Below are positions 1-6,173 of a DNA stretch of 7,847 nt, piece by piece (the first letter of the stretch is position 1; each line of letters opens with the position of its first letter). Position numbers and translations under genes: made by a program. The notes beneath the pieces are model-generated. The model searched no databases. It saw nothing but the letters and a program-made list of their open reading frames with translations, and was not told where the DNA came from. Origin of the DNA: Clostridium sp. SCN 57-10 (GTDB lineage Bacteria > Bacillota > Clostridia > Oscillospirales > Butyricicoccaceae); contig MEFT01000061.1 of the NCBI GenBank assembly GCA_001725215.1, forward strand, positions 1 through 7,847. Direction: 5' to 3'.

Positions 1-21
1 TGTTATGGATAAATGCCGCAC

Positions 22-54
22 GGGGATTTTGGGCGCTCTGCCCGCTGCGGGGTT
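22..54 (-). repeat. Dispersed structured repeat, copy A (inverted, partial)
   Basis: The reverse complement of this stretch matches positions 7313-7345 of the second large intergenic region without gaps, about 30 of 33 bases. The match has an 11-base identical block (GGGGATTTTGG at 22-32), a less conserved 8-base middle, and a 14-base identical block (CCCGCTGCGGGGTT at 41-54). The second block contains the small hairpin CCCGC-T-GCGGG. The large GTTAC stem found next to this block in copies B and C is not recognisable here, so this copy looks decayed or truncated. It faces away from copy B in the same gap. Confidence 0.75.
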
Positions 55-147
55 GAGACGCTGCACGCTTTGCGCAGTAGACTTGCTCCCCGCGCGGAAC
101 AAGATAAACGTGACGCATTTCGTGCGAAGGCAGACGCTTCGCTTAGT

Positions 148-197
148 GTTACTTTCCCTCGTGGGAAAGTAACCACGCCGTGGGGAAACGCGTCCAA
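148..197 (+). repeat. Dispersed structured repeat, copy B
   Basis: A perfect 11-bp stem, GTTACTTTCCC (148-158) with GGGAAAGTAAC (163-173), closes a TCGT loop. It is followed by a short hairpin CCAC-GCC-GTGG (173-183) and the tail CGCGTCCAA (189-197). Copy C at 7287-7345 has the same order: GTTACTTT stem, small GC hairpin, GGGAA, CGCGTCCAA, then a CCCC tract. The stem bases differ but still pair. A further hairpin, GCGAAG (124-129) with CTTCGC (137-142), stands just upstream, as another does at copy C. Reading frames across it are open but give low-complexity, basic peptides with no recognisable domain, so I do not call a gene. Confidence 0.75.
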
Positions 198-222
198 GCC
201 CCTCGCGCATCGCACGCCTTTC

Positions 223-257
223 CTCAAAAAAGGAGAAAGGGGGAATATATCCCCCTT
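223..257 (-). terminator. Probable intrinsic terminator of the serine hydrolase gene
   Basis: Reading the minus strand from the stop codon at 268, a 7-bp perfect stem AAGGGGG (257-251) with CCCCCTT (243-237) encloses a 7-base AT loop. It is followed by TCTCC and then a run of six T (229-224). The stem starts about 10 bases after the stop codon. The T run begins a few bases after the stem rather than at once, which lowers confidence. The same G-rich stem theme recurs downstream of fhs at 5397-5427. Confidence 0.6.
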
Positions 258-267
258 GCCATACGCA

Positions 268-1677
268 TTATACGCGCTGATACACGCGGCTGCCTATCTT
301 GGCCGCCCAAGACTGTCCGTTGCGTACAAAGAAGCGCACCGTCTGCCCGTCACGCGGGTCGGCCTGGGTTTTGCCCGGCGCGAGGAACATCGTCTCGCGG
401 CACCAGAGCAGCTCGACACGCTCGCCGTCACGCTCAGCGAACAGCTTGCCCTGCTCGGCAAACACATGCCAGCGCGCGTCATACTCCTCATTGCAGCGGA
501 AGTCGCCCTCAAAATAGCTCAGATCCTCGGGCACCGCGCCGCACGGCGCATAGGGGCTGTGGTGCGTATCAAGCGGAAGACCGAGCAGCAGGTTATAAAT
601 CGCGTTCTGGATAGGATACACGTCGGCCGAGCCGACATTGCACAGCACGACGGAGGAAATGCCCTGGTCCTTCAGGAAGCCGCCTTTGGAGGAAACGCCT
701 GTCAGCGCGCCGCCATGCTCGCAAATGACCACGCCGCCGAACGTGCGCTTGTAAAGGCCTTGGCAGTAAACGCCCTCGGGCATCTCGCCGTAGCGCGCAC
801 CGATCATGCGCTCAACGACCTCTTCGGCAAGAATCCGCTTGTCGCGCAGCACGCCGCGGTTCGCCAGAGTCTCGTAATAGGCCGCCATGTCGCTCGCCGT
901 CGACTTGACGGCGCCGTAGCCGCGGTAAGGCGGCGCCTCATCATAGATGGCAGAGTCATAAAGCTTGTCATCGCGCCGCGAAAACACGTTGGTCACGTTG
1001 CCGAGCTCGCGCAGGCGTCTGTTGTCATAGGTTGTGCGCTTCATGCCCATCGGATCAAAAATCCTCTTTTGCACAAAGTCTTCAAACCGCTCGCCCGAGG
1101 CAACGTCCACGACGTAGGAAAGCAATCCAAAGCACTCGTTCGAATAGCTCATGATCTCGCCGGGCGCACCCAGCGGCTCATAATGAGCGGGGTTTGCGAG
1201 GTAAGAAAGCATATCTTCAAGCGTTGCCATGCGGTTTTCAGCCACGGCTGCAACTTTGTCGTAATAAGCGGAGTTATGCGCTTCGGGCGGCGTGTTGAGT
1301 GCCAGCGACCATTCAAGAATGGGCAGCGGAGGAATGCCGGTGGTATGCTCGCCAAGATGGCGCACCAAGACGCTGTCACGCGGTGTGCCGGGAATGCGGA
1401 AGCCGGGCAGCCAGCGCGAAACGGGGTCGCTGAGCGAGAGCTTACCGTCATGCTCGAGAATGAGCGCGGCAAGGCAGGTAATCGATTTGCTCATCGATGC
1501 GATGCCGAAGATGGTATCGGGATCGACGGGCCGTGTGTGCGCGAGGTCCTGAAAGCCGTATGCCGAGCGAAAAAGTGTGCCGCTCGGGGTGTTGACGCAG
1601 ACGGAAACGCCGGGCAGGTCTTTCTTTTCGATGTAAGCAGAGATAAATTCGGAAAGCGCAGCAAGGTCGTAATTCAT
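268..1677 (-). CDS. Serine hydrolase, beta-lactamase/PBP fold (peptidase S12-like)
   Basis: Predicted 469-residue enzyme of the class C beta-lactamase/D-aminopeptidase/esterase superfamily. All three active-site motifs are visible: SMSK at residues 61-64 (nucleophile Ser61, Lys64), YSN at 178-180, and HGG at 321-323, which stands where beta-lactamases carry KTG. HTTGI at 111-115 fits the usual HTSG-type motif of the family. Residues from about 385 look like a separate beta-rich C-terminal domain, as in many S12 hydrolases. There is no signal peptide or membrane segment, so it should act in the cytoplasm, which argues against cell-wall or antibiotic work and for a small amide, peptide or ester substrate. 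The start at 1677 is chosen because GGAGG (1688-1684, minus strand) lies 6 bases upstream. A longer reading from 1734 would run through the promoter. It diverges from the IclR regulator, which may control it. The substrate cannot be read from the sequence. Confidence 0.9.
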   Translation of the reverse strand: MNYDLAALSEFISAYIEKKDLPGVSVCVNTPSGTLFRSAYGFQDLAHTRPVDPDTIFGIASMSKSITCLAALILEHDGKLSLSDPVSRWLPGFRIPGTPRDSVLVRHLGEHTTGIPPLPILEWSLALNTPPEAHNSAYYDKVAAVAENRMATLEDMLSYLANPAHYEPLGAPGEIMSYSNECFGLLSYVVDVASGERFEDFVQKRIFDPMGMKRTTYDNRRLRELGNVTNVFSRRDDKLYDSAIYDEAPPYRGYGAVKSTASDMAAYYETLANRGVLRDKRILAEEVVERMIGARYGEMPEGVYCQGLYKRTFGGVVICEHGGALTGVSSKGGFLKDQGISSVVLCNVGSADVYPIQNAIYNLLLGLPLDTHHSPYAPCGAVPEDLSYFEGDFRCNEEYDARWHVFAEQGKLFAERDGERVELLWCRETMFLAPGKTQADPRDGQTVRFFVRNGQSWAAKIGSRVYQRV

Positions 1678-1705
1678 ACCGTTCCTCCGTTTGTAAGATA
1701 CTTTC

Positions 1706-1734
1706 AGTATAATACGAATGGAGGCGAAAAACAA
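1706..1734 (-). promoter_or_regulatory. Promoter of the serine hydrolase gene
   Basis: On the minus strand, TTGTTT (1734-1729), a 17-base spacer and TATACT (1711-1706) match the sigma-A consensus well. Transcription would begin near 1699 and leave a leader of about 20 bases containing the ribosome binding site. Confidence 0.7.
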
Positions 1735-1746
1735 GGAAAGATGTAC

Positions 1747-1773
1747 CTTTGCGCGGTGAAACAGATTGCAAAG
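1747..1773. promoter_or_regulatory. Candidate operator between divergent promoters
   Basis: CTTTGC (1747-1752) and GCAAAG (1768-1773) form an inverted repeat with 15 bases between arms. The right arm overlaps the -35 box of the IclR gene promoter. A direct repeat GCGCGGT (1751-1757 and 1778-1784) lies in the same place. A site here could affect both divergent promoters. That the IclR protein binds it is inference from position only, and the arms are short enough to occur by chance. Confidence 0.3.
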
Positions 1774-1794
1774 AGAAGCGCGGTATGCTATGCT
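1766..1794 (+). promoter_or_regulatory. Promoter of the IclR regulator-asparaginase operon
   Basis: TTGCAA (1766-1771), a 17-base spacer and TATGCT (1789-1794) form a sigma-A-type promoter. The predicted transcript start near 1801 leaves only about 20 bases before the ATG, just enough for the ribosome binding site. Confidence 0.65.
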
Positions 1795-1820
1795 TCATAC
1801 TGGAGTAAGAGGTGTTTTTG

Positions 1821-2597
1821 ATGGAAAAGAGCAAAGAAAGCGTAAGCTCAGTCGACCGTGCGGTCGACGTAATTGAGTATATCTATCAGGCGGGCGGAAA
1901 ATGCCCGCTTGGCGAGATTGCAAAGGGCCTGCAGGTTTCCAAAAGCTCTGTGCACCGCCTGCTGCAAACGCTGAAGCAGCGTAACTTTATCTATCAGGAT
2001 GAAAAAAGCGGCCATTACGGGCTGGGCACGCGGCTGTTTGTGCTGGGGCGCATGGTGGGTGACAACATGGCGTTTCTCAACACGGTGAAACCTTATGCGG
2101 ACCGCCTCAACGCGCGCTTTGGCGAGTGCGTGCACATCACGGTGCCGTATCACGTCGCAGGCGAGCTGCCGCGCCAGCTGCTCATCGGCAAAATTCAAAA
2201 CCCGGCGGGCGTGCTGCGCGTTTCGCCCGACGTCGGCGCGATCACCTATTGCCACGCCTCGGCAAGCGGCAAGTGCATGCTCGCGTTCGGCAAGCCGGAG
2301 CTGCTTGAGCACGCGCGCGGCATGGCGCTTATCGGGTTCACCGAGCGCACCATCACAAGCTGGGATGCACTCGACCATCAGCTTGCCGAAATCCGCGCGC
2401 AGGGTTATGCCACCGAGGACGGAGAGACGGAAAACGGCCTTTCGTGCACCGCCGTACCCGTGCTCAACCGCGCGGGCGAGCTGTGCGTCGTTATCAGTAT
2501 TTCGGGGCCGACGAGCCGCATCCGCGCGCTCGACCAGCGCGAAATCGTCGAGGCGCTCAAGTCCGTAGCGCTCGATATGAAAAACGGCATTTCATAG
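1821..2597 (+). CDS. IclR-family transcriptional regulator
   Basis: Predicted 258-residue DNA-binding regulator. The N-terminal winged helix-turn-helix spans about residues 9-75: SVDRAVDVIEYI begins the domain, LGEIAKGLQVSKSSVHRLLQTL (30-51) is the helix-turn-helix, and YQDEKSGHYGLG gives the wing. The C-terminal effector-binding domain carries the usual family blocks HASASGKCMLAF (145-156) and ENGLSCTAVPVL (204-215). Length is typical for the family. ATG at 1821 is preferred over GTG at 1812 because AAGAGGTG (1807-1814) then lies at a normal distance as ribosome binding site. The asparaginase follows after 9 bases, so the two are co-transcribed. IclR proteins usually control their own operon and a neighbouring catabolic gene, so likely targets are this promoter and the divergent hydrolase promoter. 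The effector is unknown; asparagine or a related amide is a guess from context. Confidence 0.93.
   Translation: MEKSKESVSSVDRAVDVIEYIYQAGGKCPLGEIAKGLQVSKSSVHRLLQTLKQRNFIYQDEKSGHYGLGTRLFVLGRMVGDNMAFLNTVKPYADRLNARFGECVHITVPYHVAGELPRQLLIGKIQNPAGVLRVSPDVGAITYCHASASGKCMLAFGKPELLEHARGMALIGFTERTITSWDALDHQLAEIRAQGYATEDGETENGLSCTAVPVLNRAGELCVVISISGPTSRIRALDQREIVEALKSVALDMKNGIS
1851..1868. repeat. Perfect interrupted palindrome inside the IclR gene
   Basis: GTCGACCG (1851-1858) and CGGTCGAC (1861-1868) pair perfectly around TG. It lies 30 bases into the regulator gene and encodes the family-typical residues V-D-R-A-V-D. It may be an accident of that codon string, or an autoregulatory site or mRNA hairpin near the start codon. 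Confidence 0.35.
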
Positions 2598-2606
2598 GAG
2601 GCTTGT

Positions 2607-3611
2607 ATGAAAAAGATACTCATGCTGACCACGGGCGGCACCATCGCGTCGCGTACCTCAAACGAGGGGCTTGCGCCCGCCGGCTCTGACGAGATTCTGC
2701 GCCACATCGGCGGCGCGGCCGACAGCTATAACGTGACGACGCGCGAAATTTTAACGCTCGACAGTACCAACATCCAGCCGGAGGAATGGCACGTCATCGC
2801 GCGCGCAATCTTTGACGGCTTTTATGATTATGACGGCATCGTGGTGACGCATGGAACCGACACAATGGCGTATACTGCGTCCATGATGAGCTTCATGCTG
2901 CAGAATCCGCCCGTGCCGGTCGTGTTCACCGGTTCGCAGGTGCCCATTTCGCACCCGCTGACCGACGCGATTGAAAACCTGCGCTGTGCGTTCGCCATGG
3001 CGGCAAGCGGAAAGCCGGGCGTGTTTGTCGCGTTCGACCGCAAAATCATGCTCGGCAGCCGCGCCGTCAAGGTGCGCACCGTGGGATTTGATGCGTTTGA
3101 AAGCATCAACTGCCCGCCCGCCGCCATCGTTGATTCAACCGGGCTGCGCTTTCAGCCGTCGGTGCTGCCGCGCGTCGGCGCGGAGCCGTCGCTCGACGAT
3201 GTGATCGATACCGACGTGTTTTTGCTTAAGCTGACGCCGGCGACCAACCCCGCCATCCTCGATATGCTGATCGACGCTGGCATTCACGGCATCGTCATCG
3301 AGGCGTTCGGCGCGGGCGGCATCCAGTTTATCCGCCGTGATTTCATCGCGCGGCTCGAGCGCGCTGCAGCAGCAGGCATTCCCGTTGTCGTATGCAGTCA
3401 GTGCCTCTACGAGGCGTCTGAGCTTTCGATCTATCAGGTGGGCGTCAAGGCGCTTGAGACAGGCGCTATTCAGGCGCTCGATATGACAAGCGAGGCGACG
3501 GTGGCTAAGCTGCAGTGGGCACTTGGAAAAACGCGCGACATCGCTTCGGTGCGCCGTCTGTTTGGCACAAGCATCGCGGGTGAGGTCAGTCTGCCCCCCA
3601 TGCGCAAATAA
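2607..3611 (+). CDS. ansA: L-asparaginase, cytoplasmic (asparaginase/glutaminase family)
   Basis: Predicted 334-residue enzyme that hydrolyses L-asparagine to L-aspartate and ammonia. Both catalytic threonine motifs are intact: TTGGTIAS at residues 8-15 (Thr12) and THGTDTMAYT at 81-90 (Thr84, Asp85). LDSTNIQP at 51-58 gives the substrate-binding serine region, and SRAVKVRT at 151-158 supplies the conserved lysine (Lys155). FDAFESIN and EAFGAGGIQF are further family blocks. The N-terminus starts directly with the catalytic domain and has no signal peptide, which suggests the cytoplasmic type I enzyme; the gene symbol is given on that basis and is provisional. The start is supported by AGGAGG (2597-2602) 4 bases before the ATG. 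The gene follows the IclR gene by 9 bases and has no promoter of its own. No clear terminator follows; the next promoter begins 13 bases after the stop codon. Confidence 0.93.
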   Translation: MKKILMLTTGGTIASRTSNEGLAPAGSDEILRHIGGAADSYNVTTREILTLDSTNIQPEEWHVIARAIFDGFYDYDGIVVTHGTDTMAYTASMMSFMLQNPPVPVVFTGSQVPISHPLTDAIENLRCAFAMAASGKPGVFVAFDRKIMLGSRAVKVRTVGFDAFESINCPPAAIVDSTGLRFQPSVLPRVGAEPSLDDVIDTDVFLLKLTPATNPAILDMLIDAGIHGIVIEAFGAGGIQFIRRDFIARLERAAAAGIPVVVCSQCLYEASELSIYQVGVKALETGAIQALDMTSEATVAKLQWALGKTRDIASVRRLFGTSIAGEVSLPPMRK

Positions 3612-3624
3612 AAGTTTGCAAAGC

Positions 3625-3653
3625 TTGTGCGCCACCATAGGCAATGGTATACT
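3625..3653 (+). promoter_or_regulatory. Promoter of the folate one-carbon genes
   Basis: TTGTGC (3625-3630), a 17-base spacer and TATACT (3648-3653) make a good sigma-A-type promoter upstream of fhs. The expected start near 3660 gives a leader of about 50 bases. The octamer TTGCAAAG (3616-3623) just upstream also occurs at the IclR gene promoter (1766-1773). I see no tetrahydrofolate riboswitch in the leader, which is too short for one. Confidence 0.65.
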
Positions 3654-3672
3654 GTGCTTGTAGTGAACCATT

Positions 3673-3692
3673 TATATACCAATATATACCAA
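3673..3692 (+). repeat. Two tandem copies of TATATACCAA in the fhs leader
   Basis: Two perfect 10-base units (3673-3682 and 3683-3692) lie between the promoter and the ribosome binding site. A partial third ACCA stands at 3667-3670, one helical turn upstream. The stretch is strikingly AT-rich beside GC-rich coding DNA. It may be a protein-binding site, or an unstructured leader that favours ribosome access. Confidence 0.7.
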
Positions 3693-3711
3693 TTTCAAGG
3701 AGATGAATCAA

Positions 3712-5388
3712 ATGGCCGATTTTTTGAGCGATATCGACATCGCGCAAGCAAACGAAATGTGGGATATTCGCGATGTTGCGCGCGAGGCGGGTGTGGATGA
3801 GCGATATTTAGAGCTTTACGGCAGATATAAGGCAAAGGTATCCGACGCGCTGCTGCGCGAAAGCGACCGCGCGAACGGCAGGCTGGTGCTCGTTACCGCC
3901 ATTTCACCCACGCCGGCCGGAGAGGGCAAAACGACGACGACTGTCGGACTGTCCGACGCGCTGCGCCGCATCGGCAAAAATGCCGTTGTCGCGCTGCGCG
4001 AACCTTCGCTCGGCCCCGTATTCGGTGTCAAGGGCGGCGCGGCGGGCGGCGGCTATGCGCAGGTCGTGCCGATGGAGGACATCAACCTGCACTTCACCGG
4101 AGACTTTCATGCCATTGGCGCGGCGAACAACCTCCTTGCCGCGTTGATTGACAACCATATTTATCAGGGCAACGCGCTGAATATCGACCCGCGCCGCATT
4201 GTATGGCGTCGCTGCGTCGACATGAACGACCGCCAGCTGCGCAACGTGGTAGACGGCCTGGGCGGGCGCGTCAACGGCACGCCGCGCGAAGACGGGTATG
4301 ATATTACCGTGGCGTCCGAGGTCATGGCGGCGCTCTGCCTTGCAAGCGGCATCATAGACCTGAAAGAGCGCCTTGCGCGCATCGTGATCGGCTATACGTT
4401 TGACGAAAAGCCGGTCACGGCGGGTGACCTTAAGGCGCAGGGCGCCATGGCGGCGCTGCTGCGCGACGCGATTCGCCCCAATCTGGTGCAGACGCTTGAG
4501 CATACGCCCGCGTTCATCCACGGCGGTCCGTTCGCCAACATCGCGCACGGCTGCAATTCTGTGATGGCGACGCGCATGGCCCTCAAAATGGGCGACTATG
4601 CCGTGACGGAGGCGGGCTTCGGTGCCGACCTCGGTGCCGAAAAATTCATCGACATCAAATGCCGCATGGCGGGGCTTAGCCCGTCGGCCGTCGTCACCGT
4701 GGCGACGGTGCGTGCCCTCAAGCATCACGGCGGCGTGGCTAAAACCGAGCTGCAGAACGAAGACCTTGCCGCACTTGAGCGCGGTCTGCCCAACTTGCTG
4801 CGCCATGTCGACAACGTGACACAGGTGTTCCGCCTGCCCGCCGTTGTGGCCATCAACCGCTTTCCGACCGACAGCGAGGCCGAGCTTGCGCTCATCGAGA
4901 AAAAATGCCGCGAAAAAGGCGTTAACGTCGCGCTGAGCGAAGTTTGGGCAAAAGGCGGTGCGGGCGGCGAGGCGCTGGCGCGTGAGGTCGTGCGCCTGTG
5001 CGAAACGCCGTCTCAGCCCGAATATGCCTATGAGCTTGACATGACGATCGAGCAAAAGCTGGAGGCTATCGTGCGCCGCGTTTACCGCGGTGCGGCCGTC
5101 GAGCTGACGCCGAACGCCAAAAAACAGGCAAAGCAGCTGACCGAACTCGGCTTTGCCGGGCTGCCGATCTGCATGGCGAAGACACAATATAGCTTTTCGG
5201 ATGACCAAAAGCTGCTCGGCGCACCTGAAGGCTTCACCGTTACGGTGCGCAATCTCCGCGTGTGCGCCGGAGCAGGCTTTATCGTCGCGCTCACCGGTGA
5301 GATCATGACGATGCCCGGCCTGCCCAAGGTGCCCTCTGCCGAGAAGATTGACATCGACGAGCACGGAAGAATCACCGGCTTGTTTTAA
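3712..5388 (+). CDS. fhs: Formate--tetrahydrofolate ligase
   Basis: Predicted 558-residue cytoplasmic enzyme that joins formate to tetrahydrofolate with ATP and yields 10-formyl-THF, the entry step of the folate one-carbon pathway and of the methyl branch of Wood-Ljungdahl metabolism. The nucleotide-binding loop TPAGEGKTTTT is at residues 67-77. Family signatures follow: REPSLGPVFGVKGGAAGGG (96-114), HFTGDFHAIGAANNLL (127-142), MAKTQYSFSDD (488-498) and MPGLPKVPSAEKID (534-547). Length matches the usual 555-560. ATG at 3712 is preferred over ATG at 3703 because AAGGAG (3697-3702) would touch the latter but lies 9 bases from the former. It has its own promoter and is followed by cyclohydrolase and dehydrogenase genes for the next two steps. 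In many Clostridia the same enzyme can run backwards to make ATP during purine or amino-acid breakdown; the window does not decide direction. Confidence 0.97.
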   Translation: MADFLSDIDIAQANEMWDIRDVAREAGVDERYLELYGRYKAKVSDALLRESDRANGRLVLVTAISPTPAGEGKTTTTVGLSDALRRIGKNAVVALREPSLGPVFGVKGGAAGGGYAQVVPMEDINLHFTGDFHAIGAANNLLAALIDNHIYQGNALNIDPRRIVWRRCVDMNDRQLRNVVDGLGGRVNGTPREDGYDITVASEVMAALCLASGIIDLKERLARIVIGYTFDEKPVTAGDLKAQGAMAALLRDAIRPNLVQTLEHTPAFIHGGPFANIAHGCNSVMATRMALKMGDYAVTEAGFGADLGAEKFIDIKCRMAGLSPSAVVTVATVRALKHHGGVAKTELQNEDLAALERGLPNLLRHVDNVTQVFRLPAVVAINRFPTDSEAELALIEKKCREKGVNVALSEVWAKGGAGGEALAREVVRLCETPSQPEYAYELDMTIEQKLEAIVRRVYRGAAVELTPNAKKQAKQLTELGFAGLPICMAKTQYSFSDDQKLLGAPEGFTVTVRNLRVCAGAGFIVALTGEIMTMPGLPKVPSAEKIDIDEHGRITGLF

Positions 5389-5396
5389 GCATGCTG

Positions 5397-5427
5397 AAGA
5401 GGGGGAATGCTGCGCATTCCCCCTCTT
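5397..5427 (+). terminator. Perfect 14-bp stem-loop after fhs
   Basis: The arms AAGAGGGGGAATGC (5397-5410) and GCATTCCCCCTCTT (5414-5427) pair without mismatch around a TGC triloop, 8 bases after the fhs stop codon. No T run follows, so it is not a classic intrinsic terminator on the plus strand. It may stop transcription partly, protect the 3' end of the fhs message, or mark a processing point between fhs and fchA. It shares the GGGGGAAT core with the hairpin at 237-257. Confidence 0.55.
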
Positions 5428-5458
5428 AGAACTCGTGGCGAAAAAGAGTGATAGATGA

Positions 5459-5513
5459 GCGCCTGCGGCGCAAGAAGCGATTGCACGGCGGGGCGGGTTA
5501 GCTCCGCCGCGTG
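5459..5513 (+). other. Two further hairpins in the fhs-fchA gap
   Basis: GCGCC (5459-5463) pairs with GGCGC (5467-5471) around TGC. GGCGGGGC (5487-5494) pairs with GCTCCGCC (5501-5508), with one G-T pair, and CAC/GTG can extend it outward past a small bulge (5484-5513). The second ends 7 bases before the fchA ribosome binding site. I found no convincing promoter in this gap, so fchA-folD are probably read through from fhs at a level set by these structures. Confidence 0.5.
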
Positions 5514-5531
5514 TTGATATAGGAGGGATTT

Positions 5532-6170
5532 ATGGAGTTTCAAGACAAAAGCATCGCACAATTTACTGAGGAGCTGGCATCGCGCGCACCCGTACCGGGC
5601 GGCGGCGGCTCGTCCGCACTAGTCGGGGCGGTCGGCGTTGCGCTGGGACAGATGGTCGGCAGCCTGACGGTCGGAAAAAAGAAATACGCGGCGGTGGAGC
5701 AGGAAATGCTCGAGCTGATGGCGCGAGCAGACGCGCTGCGGCAACGGCTGCTGCAGCTCATCCAGCGAGACGCCGAGGTGTTTGCCCCCCTTGCGGACGC
5801 CTATGGGCTGCCCCACGAAACGGAGGAGCAGCGCGCCGAAAAAGACCGCGTGATGGCGGTTGCACTGCGTAATGCGTGCGCCGTGCCCATCGAAATCATG
5901 GAGGTCTGCTGCGCGGGCGTTACGCTGACACGAGCCTTCGCCGAAAAAGGCTCTGCCATCGCCGTGAGCGATGCGGGCGTATCGGCAGCTCTGCTGCGCG
6001 CTGCGCTTGTCGGCGCGAGCATGAACGTCTATATCAACACAAAGCTGATGGCCGACCGCGACGAGGCAACCCGCCTTAACGCCCGCTGCGATGCGATGCT
6101 GCGCGAATACGGTGCTGCGGCGGAGCAGACGGCGATCGCCGTCGCGGAAAAGCTGAAGGGAGCGCACTGA
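5532..6170 (+). CDS. fchA: Methenyltetrahydrofolate cyclohydrolase (cyclodeaminase/cyclohydrolase family)
   Basis: Predicted 212-residue, largely helical protein of the family that includes the cyclodeaminase domain of formiminotransferase-cyclodeaminase and the stand-alone bacterial FchA. Family features visible are FTEELASRAPVPGGGGSSAL (11-30), the glycine-rich folate-binding turn; the VGKKKY segment (47-52); LIQRDAEVF (77-85) with a conserved acidic residue; and SDAGVSAALLRAALVGASMN (146-165). Length is normal for FchA. The start has a strong AGGAGG (5521-5526) 5 bases upstream. The product is assigned as interconverting 10-formyl-THF and 5,10-methenyl-THF, rather than formimino-THF cyclodeaminase, because the gene sits between fhs and folD and no histidine-degradation gene is present. 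The FolD next door lacks its own cyclohydrolase residues, which strengthens this reading. FolD starts 3 bases after the stop codon, suggesting translational coupling. Confidence 0.9.
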   Translation: MEFQDKSIAQFTEELASRAPVPGGGGSSALVGAVGVALGQMVGSLTVGKKKYAAVEQEMLELMARADALRQRLLQLIQRDAEVFAPLADAYGLPHETEEQRAEKDRVMAVALRNACAVPIEIMEVCCAGVTLTRAFAEKGSAIAVSDAGVSAALLRAALVGASMNVYINTKLMADRDEATRLNARCDAMLREYGAAAEQTAIAVAEKLKGAH

Positions 6171-6173
6171 GCG

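Noticed and set aside
22..197. CRISPR array or insertion-sequence ends.
   Set aside because: The repeats are not regularly spaced, no unique spacers of equal size are present, and no transposase or target duplication is visible.
1678..1734. Longer start for the serine hydrolase gene at 1734.
   Set aside because: It would translate through the -10 and -35 boxes, while the start at 1677 has a strong ribosome binding site and the family-like N-terminus.
13..1821. A 602-codon open frame on the plus strand antisense to the serine hydrolase.
   Set aside because: It mirrors the GC-rich codon pattern of the real minus-strand gene, runs through both a repeat and the divergent promoters, and shows no family motif.
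3654..3711. Tetrahydrofolate riboswitch in the fhs leader.
   Set aside because: The leader is about 50 bases, AT-rich and without the required stems or conserved segments.
3904..5364. A 486-codon open frame antisense to fhs.
   Set aside because: fhs is unmistakable on the other strand; the antisense product is histidine- and arginine-rich without any domain, a typical shadow of GC-rich coding DNA.
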